DNA from: CADEFQ01 sp035342635
Lineage (GTDB): Bacteria > Pseudomonadota > Gammaproteobacteria > Steroidobacterales > Steroidobacteraceae
NCBI GenBank assembly: GCA_035342635.1
Contig: DAOQXO010000023.1
Span: 1 to 31,110, forward strand
Direction of reading: 5' to 3'
DNA: 31,110 nt
Part shown: in pieces, positions 1 through 6,878 of the stretch
How the letters are laid out: each line of letters begins with the position of its first letter
Position numbering within the stretch: the first letter of the stretch is position 1
The notes under the pieces: model-generated
Told to the model about the DNA's origin: nothing
Seen by the model: only the letters and a program-made list of their open reading frames with translations
The model's database searches: none
Position numbers and translations under genes: made by a program

Positions 1-422
1 ATCTCCGGCAGCCCCAGATCGTCCAGGCGCGGCATGTCGGCGGTGATGTAACGCAGCACCATCGCCGGGTTGCCGCGCTGATGGAACACGTTGATGCGGA
101 ACCGGCCCAGGCCGGGCTCGGAGATCGCGAAGTCGATTTCCAGCTCGTCGTTGAAGGCTTCGATCTGTTCCTGGGTCATCAGGCCGTAGGCCGCCTGGCG
201 CACCACTTCCGGCGTCAGCATCTGCTTGTTGACCGGGAAGATCTGGCCCTCGATCTTGATCTTGATCGGCGCATTGGAGGTGAAGAAGAGGTCGGAGGCC
301 TTCTTCTCCACCATCAGCTTGAACAGCGGCCGCGTGTTGATCGCGAGCGGGCCTTCGGGCACCGCGGGCGCCTGGGTCGTCGTGTCGCCGGTCGAGCCGA
401 CGGCCTTGGTCGTCGCCTTCAT
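1..422 (-). CDS. Third PilT/PilU-family pilus ATPase paralogue (3' part cut by window edge)
   Basis: The first 140 residues of a PilT-like ATPase are visible before the window ends. After a Thr/Ala/Pro-rich leader of about 25 residues comes the N-terminal PAS-like domain of this family, with VEKKASDLFFTS (compare VEKKASDLFIT in the neighbouring PilU) and GRFRINVFHQRGNPAMVLR, which matches the GRFRVSAF and ARFRVNAF segments of the two upstream paralogues. The Walker motifs lie beyond the edge. The ATG (420-422) overlaps the pilU stop codon as ATGA, so it is probably translationally coupled and co-transcribed with pilT-pilU. Family members are hexameric cytoplasmic ATPases that drive pilus retraction. 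Retraction function here is inferred from family and context; without the catalytic half, activity cannot be judged. Confidence 0.88.
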   Translation of the reverse strand, partial: MKATTKAVGSTGDTTTQAPAVPEGPLAINTRPLFKLMVEKKASDLFFTSNAPIKIKIEGQIFPVNKQMLTPEVVRQAAYGLMTQEQIEAFNDELEIDFAISEPGLGRFRINVFHQRGNPAMVLRYITADMPRLDDLGLPE

Positions 423-1576
423 ATCACGCGTCCCTGCTCTTCCTCGACGATGCGCAGCGCACCGGCGCCGTCGTCGATGTTCTTGTTCTCGCGCTTGCTC
501 TCGAGCTTGATCTTCAGGCGCAGTTCGTTCTTCGAGTCGGCGTTGCGCAGCGCGTCCTCGTAGGAGATGTAGCCGCCCTCGTACAGCTCGAACAGCGCCT
601 GGTCGAAGGTCTTCATGCCGATGCGGGTCGAGCGCGACATGACTTCCTTGATCTTGGCGACCTCGCCCTTGAAGATCAGGTCCTGGATCAGCGGCGAGTT
701 CAGCATGATCTCCATCGCCGCGATGCGCCCACTGCCCGATTCGCGCGGAATCAGGCGCTGCGAGATCAGGCCGCGCAGGTTCAGCGACAGGTCCATCAGC
801 AGCTGTTCGCGACGCTCGTCGGGAAAGAAATTGATGATGCGGTCGAGCGCCTGGTTGGCGCTGTTGGCGTGCAAGGTCGCGAGCACGAGGTGGCCGGTCT
901 CGGCGAACTGGATGCCGTACTCCATCGTCTCGCGGTCGCGGATCTCGCCGATCAGGATCACGTCGGGCGCCTGCCGCAGCGTGTTCTTCAGCGCGGCGTG
1001 CCACGAATCGGTGTCGACGCCGATCTCGCGGTGCGTGATCACGCAGCCCTTGTGCTGGTGCACGTACTCGACCGGGTCCTCGATCGTGACGATGTGGCCG
1101 CGCGTCTTCTCGTTGCGGTAGCCGACCATCGCGGCGAGCGAGGTGGACTTGCCCGAGCCGGTGCCGCCGACCATGATCACGAGGCCGCGCTTCGACAGCA
1201 CCACCTCCTTCAGGATCGGCGGCAGTTCGAGCTCCTCGAAGCTCGGGATCTTGGAGTTGATCAGGCGGATCACACAGCCGGTATGCCCCTGCTGCACGAA
1301 CGCGCTGACGCGAAACCGGCCGATGCCCGGCGGCGCGATCGCGAACTGGCATTCCTTGCTCGCGTCGAATTCCTTGGTCTGGCGGTCGTTCATGATCGCG
1401 CGCACGAGGGTCGCGGACTGCTCGGGGGTCAGTGCGCGCTCGCTCTGCGGGCGCACCTCGCCGTCGATCTTGATCGCCGGCGGGAAGCCGGCGGTGATGA
1501 ACAGGTCGGATGCCTTCTTCTCCACCACCCGGCGGAGAAGGTCCTGCATGAGCTTGATGCCTTGATCGCGATCCAT
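419..1576 (-). CDS. pilU: Type IV pilus retraction ATPase PilU
   Basis: 385-residue GspE/PilT-family ATPase. The N-terminal domain shows VEKKASDLFIT and GRFRVSAFVQ. The RecA-like domain has Walker A GGTGSGKST, the Asp box around VTIEDPVEYVH, Walker B VILIGEIRDRETM, and the His box GHLVLATLHANSANQALDRI. HANSANQALDRI and the long charged C-terminal tail (about residues 355-385) separate it from PilT, whose equivalent is HTSSAAKTIDR. PilU works with PilT as an accessory retraction motor at the pilus base. It lies 10 nt downstream of pilT and its stop overlaps the next paralogue's start, so the three genes look like one operon. Confidence 0.95.
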   Translation of the reverse strand: MDRDQGIKLMQDLLRRVVEKKASDLFITAGFPPAIKIDGEVRPQSERALTPEQSATLVRAIMNDRQTKEFDASKECQFAIAPPGIGRFRVSAFVQQGHTGCVIRLINSKIPSFEELELPPILKEVVLSKRGLVIMVGGTGSGKSTSLAAMVGYRNEKTRGHIVTIEDPVEYVHQHKGCVITHREIGVDTDSWHAALKNTLRQAPDVILIGEIRDRETMEYGIQFAETGHLVLATLHANSANQALDRIINFFPDERREQLLMDLSLNLRGLISQRLIPRESGSGRIAAMEIMLNSPLIQDLIFKGEVAKIKEVMSRSTRIGMKTFDQALFELYEGGYISYEDALRNADSKNELRLKIKLESKRENKNIDDGAGALRIVEEEQGRVI

Positions 1577-1586
1577 GGTCGACCCC

Positions 1587-2627
1587 TTACAGCGCGTCCT
1601 TGTTCTGCGCCTTGTACCGCGCCTCTTCCTTGCTGACGACGCCCTTCTGGACCAGCTCGGTGAGGCATTGGTCGAGGGTCTGCATGCCCTGCGCCTGGCC
1701 GGTCTGGATCGATGAATACATCTGCGCGATCTTGCCTTCGCGGATCAGGTTTCTGATCGCGGGTGTGCCGATCATGATCTCGTGCGCGGGCACGCGACCG
1801 CCGCCGATGCGCTTCAACAGAGTCTGCGAAATCACCGCGCGCAGCGATTCGGACAGCATCGAGCGCACCATTTCCTTTTCGGCCGCCGGGAACACGTCGA
1901 CCACGCGGTCGATGGTCTTGGCCGCGGAGCTCGTGTGCAGCGTGCCGAACACGAGGTGGCCGGTCTCGGCGGCGGTGAGCGCGAGGCGGATCGTCTCGAG
2001 GTCGCGCATTTCGCCGACCAGGATCACGTCGGGGTCTTCGCGCAGCGCCGAGCGCAGCGCTTCACTGAAGCCGAGCGTGTCGCGATGCACCTCGCGCTGG
2101 TTCACCAGCGAGCGCTTGGATTCGTGGACGAACTCGATCGGATCTTCGATCGTGAGGATGTGATCCGGCCGGTTGTCGTTGCAGTGGTTGATCATGCCGG
2201 CGAGGGTCGTCGACTTGCCCGACCCGGTCGGACCGGTGACCAGCACCAGGCCGCGCGGCAGCATGCACAGGTCGCGGAAGATCTTCGGCGCGCCGAGATC
2301 GTCGAGCGACATGATGGTCGAGGGAATATTGCGGAACACGGCGCCGGCGCCGCGGTTCTGGTTGAAGGCGTTGACACGGAAGCGCGCCAGCTTCGGGATC
2401 TCGAACGAAAAATCGGTCTCGAAGAATTCCTCGTACGACTTGCGCTGCTTGTCGTTCATGATGTCATACACCATGCTGTGCACTTCCTTGTGGGTGAGTG
2501 CCGGCATGTTGATGCGCTTCATGTCGCCGTCGACACGGATCATGGGAGGCACGCCCGACGACAGGTGCAGGTCGGAAGCGTTGTTCTTGACGGCAAACGC
2601 AAGCAGTTGCGCGATATCGACGGCCAT
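1587..2627 (-). CDS. pilT: Type IV pilus twitching motility ATPase PilT
   Basis: 346 residues, the usual PilT length. Visible are the N-terminal NNASDLHLSSGVPP segment, Walker A GPTGSGKSTT, Asp box LTIEDPIEFVH, Walker B VILVGEMRDLETI, His box GHLVFGTLHTSSAAKTIDR, and the PilT-specific C-terminal AIRNLIREGKIAQMYS. It is the hexameric motor that depolymerises type IV pili for twitching, surface sensing and DNA uptake. The start is preceded on the minus strand by GAGGA about 7 nt upstream and a TATACT -10 element. The gene diverges from yggS with 54 bp between the start codons, an arrangement common in gammaproteobacteria. Confidence 0.97.
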   Translation of the reverse strand: MAVDIAQLLAFAVKNNASDLHLSSGVPPMIRVDGDMKRINMPALTHKEVHSMVYDIMNDKQRKSYEEFFETDFSFEIPKLARFRVNAFNQNRGAGAVFRNIPSTIMSLDDLGAPKIFRDLCMLPRGLVLVTGPTGSGKSTTLAGMINHCNDNRPDHILTIEDPIEFVHESKRSLVNQREVHRDTLGFSEALRSALREDPDVILVGEMRDLETIRLALTAAETGHLVFGTLHTSSAAKTIDRVVDVFPAAEKEMVRSMLSESLRAVISQTLLKRIGGGRVPAHEIMIGTPAIRNLIREGKIAQMYSSIQTGQAQGMQTLDQCLTELVQKGVVSKEEARYKAQNKDAL

Positions 2628-2653
2628 GCGAAGTCCTCGCGGAGAGCGGTCGC

Positions 2654-2659
2654 AGTATA
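2654..2659 (-). promoter_or_regulatory. -10 element of the pilT operon
   Basis: TATACT on the minus strand, 27 nt before the pilT ATG, matches the sigma-70 -10 hexamer at 5 of 6 positions. A TTGGAC lies 15 nt further upstream, a shorter spacing than ideal. Transcription would start near 2648 and give a leader of about 20 nt carrying the GAGGA ribosome-binding site. Confidence 0.5.
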
Positions 2660-2681
2660 GCGGAGGGGGTCTGCGTCCAAT

Positions 2682-3374
2682 ATGTTAATCGGTCCGCAGA
2701 ATTTGCCTGCGAATGTCCGGAATGTGCGCGAAGCGATACAGGCAGCCCTGCTCGAGTGCGGACGAAGTGTCGACTCGGTCACGTTGCTCGCCGTTTCGAA
2801 GGGCCAGCCCGCCGAAAGCGTGCGTGCCGCCGCCGCGGAGGGCATCCGGGACTTCGGGGAGAGTTACCTGCAGGAGGCCCTGCCGAAGCTCGGGCAGCTC
2901 GCCGATCTCGACCTCACCTGGCACTTCATCGGGCAGTTGCAGAGCAACAAGACGCGCGCGGTGGCCGAGCACTTTGCGTGGGTCCACGGCGTCGATCGCG
3001 CCCGGCACGCCGAGCGCCTGGCCGCGCAGCGCCCCTACCACGCCCCACCGCTCAATGTCTGCATCCAGGTGAACGTGGGCGCCGAGGTCGGCAAGGCCGG
3101 CGTGGCCCCGGGTGAGGTCGCGCCGCTTGCCGAGGCGATCCGCGCACTGCCGCGGCTGCGCCTGCGCGGGCTCATGTGCCTGCCGCCAGAGGAGCACGAG
3201 GTGGCGCGCCAGCGTCACTGGTTCGCGCTCCTGCGCCGCGAGTTCGCCGCGCTCGTATCCTCCGGCCTCGAGATCGACACGCTCTCGATGGGCATGAGCG
3301 GCGACTTCGTCGCGGCGATCCACGAAGGCGCAACCATCGTGCGGATCGGCACCGCGCTGTTCGGTCCACGGTAA
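2682..3374 (+). CDS. yggS: PLP homeostasis protein (YggS/PLPBP family)
   Basis: 230-residue single-domain TIM-barrel protein. TLLAVSKGQP holds the lysine (K40) that forms the Schiff base with pyridoxal phosphate; other signatures are DFGESYLQEAL, WHFIGQLQSNK, and a phosphate-binding C-terminal segment LSMGMSGDF followed by TIVRIGTALFG. The family has no known enzymatic reaction and buffers PLP and amino/keto acid pools. It is first in a yggS-proC-yggT set (10 nt to proC). GGAGG lies 14-18 nt before the ATG, further than is typical, so the exact start is less certain than the product. Confidence 0.96.
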   Translation: MLIGPQNLPANVRNVREAIQAALLECGRSVDSVTLLAVSKGQPAESVRAAAAEGIRDFGESYLQEALPKLGQLADLDLTWHFIGQLQSNKTRAVAEHFAWVHGVDRARHAERLAAQRPYHAPPLNVCIQVNVGAEVGKAGVAPGEVAPLAEAIRALPRLRLRGLMCLPPEEHEVARQRHWFALLRREFAALVSSGLEIDTLSMGMSGDFVAAIHEGATIVRIGTALFGPR

Positions 3375-3383
3375 GATCGGCGC

Positions 3384-4205
3384 ATGACAGCACAGCAGAT
3401 CGCATTCATCGGCGGCGGCAACATGGGCCGAGCGCTCGTCGCCGGCCTGATCGCACACGGCACCCCGCCCGCCGGGCTGGCCGTGTCCGATCCGAGCGAA
3501 GCGGTGCGCAAGGCGCTGGCAGCCGATTTCGGCGTGCGCACCGGCAACGACAACAACGCATTGGCCGCCACCGCCGACATCATCGTGCTCGCCGTGAAGC
3601 CCCAGGGGATGGCCGGCGTGATCACCGCACTCGCGCCGATGCTGGCGCAGCGCCGACCGCTCCTCATCTCGATCGCCGCGGGCGTGCGCACCGCCGCGCT
3701 CGCGAGCTGGAGCGGCGCCCGGCTGCCGATCGTACGCGCGATGCCCAATCGCCCCGCGCTGGTCGGCGCCGGCATCACGGGCCTCTTTGCGACACCCGAT
3801 ACCCCGCCCGAGGCGCGCAAGCGCGCCGAAGCCGTCATGGGCGCGGTGGGCGAACTGGTCTGGGTCCAGACCGAGGACGACCTCGACGTGGTGACCGCCG
3901 TGTCGGGCAGCGGGCCGGCCTACTTCTTCCTGCTCGCCGAACAACTGGCGCACAGCGCCGTGCGCCGCGGCCTCGATCCCCACGTCGCGCGACGGCTCGC
4001 CGTGGCAACCCTGAGCGGAGCGGGCCGTCTGGCCGCAGACAGCGACGGCGACCTCGCCCGACTCCGTGCCGAGGTCACCTCCAAAGGCGGCACCACCGAG
4101 GCGGCACTCAATGCCTTCTCGGCCGCCGGTTTCGACGGGATCGTCGCCGCCGCGGTCGATGCGGCGGTGTTGCGCGGACGCGAATTGTCGGAGAGCAGCA
4201 CTTGA
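3384..4205 (+). CDS. proC: Pyrroline-5-carboxylate reductase
   Basis: 273 residues. The N-terminal Rossmann motif FIGGGNMGRAL binds NAD(P)H, ILAVKPQ-like VLAVKPQGM closes the cofactor domain, and the C-terminal helical domain has VTAVSGSGPAYFF and the family signature TSKGGTTEAALN. It reduces 1-pyrroline-5-carboxylate to proline, the last step of proline synthesis. It lies 9 nt after yggS and its TGA overlaps the TTG start of yggT. TAAGAT (overlapping the yggS stop) sits 6 nt before the ATG with no Shine-Dalgarno sequence, which would allow a second, leaderless transcript; this is inference. Confidence 0.97.
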   Translation: MTAQQIAFIGGGNMGRALVAGLIAHGTPPAGLAVSDPSEAVRKALAADFGVRTGNDNNALAATADIIVLAVKPQGMAGVITALAPMLAQRRPLLISIAAGVRTAALASWSGARLPIVRAMPNRPALVGAGITGLFATPDTPPEARKRAEAVMGAVGELVWVQTEDDLDVVTAVSGSGPAYFFLLAEQLAHSAVRRGLDPHVARRLAVATLSGAGRLAADSDGDLARLRAEVTSKGGTTEAALNAFSAAGFDGIVAAAVDAAVLRGRELSESST

Positions 4206-4732
4206 ACGCCCTCTACTACATCGTCGAGACCCTGATCTCGCTCGTATTCATCGTCTTCCTGCTGCGACTCATCCTGCAGCTCGCGCGCGCCGACTTCCGC
4301 AATCCCATCGCGCAGGCAATCGTCGCGCTCACCAACCCGGTGATCGTGCCCCTGCGCCGCATCCTGCCGCCCACCGGCAAGGTCGACACGGCTTCGGTCG
4401 TCGCGGTAGTGCTGGTTGCACTCGCCGAGATTGGTCTCCTCTACGCGTTGCGCGGCTTCGGCACGCCCGATGCCTTCACCTGGTTGCGCATCGCGGCACT
4501 GCGCATACTGACCAAGGTGCTGTGGGTCTACTTCTACGCGATCGTGCTGTATGCACTGCTCTCGTTGATCGGCCCGGGGCAGCACACGCCGATCTCTTCG
4601 CTGCTCGCATCGATCTGCGAGCCGATCCTGCGGCCTTTCCGGCGCCTCGTACCGCCGATCGGCGGCATCGACCTGTCGCCTCTCTGGGCGTGCATCGCCC
4701 TTCAGGCCTTGCTGATACTGTTACGAGGATGA
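4202..4732 (+). CDS. yggT: YggT-family integral membrane protein
   Basis: 176 residues from a TTG start whose last two bases are part of the proC stop (TTGA). Two YggT repeats are visible: each has a hydrophobic helix pair and an amphipathic loop of the type NPVIVPLRRILPP (about residues 45-57) and CEPILRPFRRLVPPIGG (about 139-155). The family sits in the inner membrane; roles in osmotic shock and in the cell envelope have been proposed but no biochemical function is firm. The location after proC is the conserved one. In many relatives a DUF167 gene (yggU) follows; none is seen here. Confidence 0.92.
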   Translation: MNALYYIVETLISLVFIVFLLRLILQLARADFRNPIAQAIVALTNPVIVPLRRILPPTGKVDTASVVAVVLVALAEIGLLYALRGFGTPDAFTWLRIAALRILTKVLWVYFYAIVLYALLSLIGPGQHTPISSLLASICEPILRPFRRLVPPIGGIDLSPLWACIALQALLILLRG

Positions 4733-4863
4733 TCGAGAACATCATTGAGTTAGCTGACGTTATGCGTCGCAATTCGCATGGTGCAGACGCCGCTCCCGCC
4801 ACCTGGTGTGCGCGGAATACTGGAAAACAAGTGGTTTCGGCACCACCCGATCGCGAAAAATAG
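4729..4863 (+). CDS. Possible 44-residue ORF overlapping the yggT stop
   Basis: An ATG overlaps the yggT stop as ATGA, the same coupling seen elsewhere in this window, and opens a 44-codon frame starting MIENIIELADVMRR. I recognise no domain. The first 15 residues could form an amphipathic helix; the rest is low-complexity and polar. GAGG directly abuts the ATG, too close for good initiation. The stretch is somewhat less GC-rich than the neighbours and ends one base before the -35 of the downstream HU gene. It may simply be leader DNA. Confidence 0.2.
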   Translation: MIENIIELADVMRRNSHGADAAPATWCARNTGKQVVSAPPDREK

Positions 4864-4864
4864 C

Positions 4865-4892
4865 TTGCGCGCGGTAATGCATATGCTATGTT
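4865..4892 (+). promoter_or_regulatory. Putative sigma-70 promoter of the HU-family gene
   Basis: TTGCGC (4865-4870) and TATGTT (4887-4892) separated by 16 bp lie in a local AT-rich patch. The predicted start near 4899 gives a leader of about 65 nt, ending in AGGAGA before the ATG at 4964. Confidence 0.45.
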
Positions 4893-4963
4893 GCCGCCCG
4901 AATCGCGATCGCGCGGCTCGCGCGCCGCGTGATCAGCAACCAAATATTCCAGGAGAAGAAGCA

Positions 4964-5275
4964 ATGGCGAAAAAAGGTGGCGCACCGACGAAGTCGGAAA
5001 TCCTCGCAGCGATCTGCAAGGAAACGGGTCTGTCCCGCAAGCAGGTTTCGTCCGTGTTCGATTCGCTGTCGGGGGTGATTCGCAAGAGCTTGCGCGCCAA
5101 CGGGCTGTTTACGCTGCCCGGCCTGCTGAAGCTGAAAGTCGTGAAGAAGCCCGCCACCAAGGCGCGCGAGGGCGTGAATCCCTTCACGGGCGAGAAGATG
5201 ACCTTCAAGGCCAAGCCGGCCTCGAAGAAGGTCCGTGCGATGCCGCTGAAGACCCTCAAGGCCTTCGTGAACTGA
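4964..5275 (+). CDS. HU-family DNA-binding protein
   Basis: 103 residues, strongly basic. The N-terminal helical part TKSEILAAICKETGLSRKQV matches the HU/IHF dimerisation fold, and the arm region carries VNPFTGEKM, the family's NPxTG-type motif for inserting into the minor groove, followed by a Lys-rich segment. It differs from canonical HU by the extra KLKVVKKPATKAREG strand region, so I leave the symbol blank. It would bend and compact DNA as a homodimer. The start was chosen for the strong AGGAGA 7 nt upstream; the frame is open further 5' but lacks signals there. It is monocistronic, with its own promoter and terminator. Confidence 0.9.
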   Translation: MAKKGGAPTKSEILAAICKETGLSRKQVSSVFDSLSGVIRKSLRANGLFTLPGLLKLKVVKKPATKAREGVNPFTGEKMTFKAKPASKKVRAMPLKTLKAFVN

Positions 5276-5303
5276 GTTTTCGCCTGCTTTTGGCGCCAGA
5301 AAG

Positions 5304-5333
5304 CCCGGCGAGGGTCACTTCGCCGGGTTTTTT
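5304..5333 (+). terminator. Intrinsic terminator after the HU-family gene
   Basis: CCCGGCGA (5304-5311) pairs with TCGCCGGG (5320-5327) across an 8-nt loop and is followed by six T (5328-5333), 28 nt after the HU stop. The stop codon of the convergent hydrolase gene (5315-5317) lies in the loop, so the last residues of that gene are encoded within the terminator DNA. Confidence 0.88.
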
Positions 5334-5956
5334 GCTTTCCGGGCGAAGCGGGCGACATGTTCTCGCAGTTCGACCAGCCTGCCGTGGAAGAAATGCGACA
5401 CGCCGGGCATCACGATGAGCTCGGGCGCCGGCTGCTGGGTGCGCGCCCAGCCGAGCACGTCGCCCGGATCGAGCACTTCATCGGCATCACCCTGTACCAG
5501 CAGCCACGGACATGTCGGTCCGTCGTTTGCGAAGCTGGCAAGCCTGCCGACGGCCGGCGAGACGGCGATCACCGCGCCGGCATCAAGTTGATGAGAGGCA
5601 TTGATCGCCACGAAGCCGCCGAAGGAGAAGCCTGCGAACCACACGGGCACGCCAGGCCAGCGTGAGGCGCCCAGGGCGGCGACCGCGAGCGCATCGAGGG
5701 TCTCGCCCCGCCCTTCATCGTAGCTGCCCTCGCTCCGCCCCACGCCGCGGTAATTGAAGCGCAGCGTGGGCATGCCGACATCCTGCAGTGCACGTGCGAG
5801 GGTGAATACGACCTTGTTGTCCATCGTGCCGCCCTGCAGCGGGTGCGGATGGCACACGACGCCGAAGGCCGGCACGGGAGCGCTCGTGCGATCCTCGAGG
5901 AGCACCTCGAGGCGGCCCGCGGGGCCGTCAATGGTGAAACGTCCGGCGGGCGCCAT
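5315..5956 (-). CDS. Alpha/beta hydrolase (COG2945-like)
   Basis: 213 residues. The nucleophile elbow AGFSFGG places the serine at S111; QGDADEVLD (about 156-163) supplies the acid and MPGVSHFFHG the histidine (H188). The N-terminal CHPHPLQGGTMDNKVV, the NYRGVGRSEG segment (oxyanion/strand region) and FFHG near the end are typical of the short COG2945 family of predicted esterases with cytoplasmic location. Substrate unknown. It is the last gene of a minus-strand run htpG-msrB-FKBP-hydrolase, 10 nt after the FKBP gene, and ends inside the HU terminator hairpin. Confidence 0.88.
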   Translation of the reverse strand: MAPAGRFTIDGPAGRLEVLLEDRTSAPVPAFGVVCHPHPLQGGTMDNKVVFTLARALQDVGMPTLRFNYRGVGRSEGSYDEGRGETLDALAVAALGASRWPGVPVWFAGFSFGGFVAINASHQLDAGAVIAVSPAVGRLASFANDGPTCPWLLVQGDADEVLDPGDVLGWARTQQPAPELIVMPGVSHFFHGRLVELREHVARFARKAKNPAK

Positions 5957-5966
5957 CCGCGCGCCG

Positions 5967-6449
5967 TTACTGGATGCCCACCAGTTCGACGTCGAAGACC
6001 AGCGTGGCGTTCGGGGGGATCACGCCACCGGCGCCGCGCGCACCGTAGCCGAGCTCGGGCGGAATGACGAGGCGGCGCTGCCCGCCGACCTTCATGCCGG
6101 CGACGCCCTGGTCCCAGCCGGGAATCACTTCACCGGCCCCGATGCGAAACGTGAAGGTCTGGCCATGATCGTGCGAGCTGTCGAACTTCTCGCCCTTGGC
6201 CTCGGGTGCACCCCCATCGAACAGCCAGCCGGTGTAATGCACGACCGCCGCCTGGCCCGGGCCCACGGCCGCGCCGTCGCCTTCCTTGATATCGTTGATG
6301 ACGAGGCTCATGGCGGGGGACTCCTGTACTGCGGTGACGGGGACGGGCGCTTCGGCGGGTGCTGCACCCGCGGGAGTGCCATCGGATGACTGGCTGCAGG
6401 CGGCAAGCGCCAGCGAAGCAAGCAGCGGGGCGGTGTAACGGCGGATCAT
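5967..6449 (-). CDS. FKBP-type peptidyl-prolyl isomerase lipoprotein
   Basis: 160 residues. A lipoprotein signal peptide ends in LALAAC (lipidated Cys18), followed by an Ala/Pro-rich linker to about residue 48 and one FKBP domain: VVHYTGWLFDG, KFDSSHDHGQTFTFRIGAGEVIPGWD (with the buried W and the FxxxxGxVIxGW core), GGQRRLVIPPELGYG and IPPNATLVFDVELV. It catalyses cis-trans isomerisation of Xaa-Pro bonds, here at the outer or inner membrane facing the periplasm. Its ATG overlaps the msrB stop by 4 nt, so the two are translationally coupled. Confidence 0.95.
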   Translation of the reverse strand: MIRRYTAPLLASLALAACSQSSDGTPAGAAPAEAPVPVTAVQESPAMSLVINDIKEGDGAAVGPGQAAVVHYTGWLFDGGAPEAKGEKFDSSHDHGQTFTFRIGAGEVIPGWDQGVAGMKVGGQRRLVIPPELGYGARGAGGVIPPNATLVFDVELVGIQ

Positions 6450-6850
6450 TCAGTGGCTCCCCTGATGGGTTTGAACTCGAGCGACGCGGAGTTGACGCAG
6501 TAGCGCTGGCCGGTCGGCGGCGGACCATCGTCGAACACGTGGCCGAGGTGCGCGCCGCACCGGGCGCACTCTATCTCGATTCGCACCATGCCGTGGCTCG
6601 TGTCGCGATGCTGGGCGATACGCTCGCCGGCGAGTGGCAGCCAGAAACTCGGCCAGCCCGAACCCGAGTCGTACTTGGTGTCGGAACTGAAGAGCTCGGT
6701 GCCGCACACCACGCAACTGTAGGTGCCACTGGCCTTGTTGCCGCAGTACTCGCCGGTGAAAGCACGCTCGGTGCCCTTCTCCTGCGTCACGTGGTAGGCG
6801 AGCGGCGAGAGTCTCCTGCGCAGCTCATCCCGCCGGGCGTCGTCGCTCAT
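6446..6850 (-). CDS. msrB: Peptide-methionine (R)-S-oxide reductase
   Basis: 134 residues. Zinc is bound by CVVC (C46, C49) and CARC (C95, C98); the substrate pocket has SGWPSF; the catalytic cysteine is C118 in RYCVNSASL. It reduces the R epimer of methionine sulfoxide in proteins, with thioredoxin as the usual reductant. The start has GGGAG 7 nt upstream. It lies 28 nt after htpG and overlaps the FKBP gene, suggesting an operon for repair and refolding of damaged proteins. Confidence 0.97.
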   Translation of the reverse strand: MSDDARRDELRRRLSPLAYHVTQEKGTERAFTGEYCGNKASGTYSCVVCGTELFSSDTKYDSGSGWPSFWLPLAGERIAQHRDTSHGMVRIEIECARCGAHLGHVFDDGPPPTGQRYCVNSASLEFKPIRGATE

Positions 6851-6878
6851 GGCCTGGCTCCCGCGAAAAGGGGCGGCA

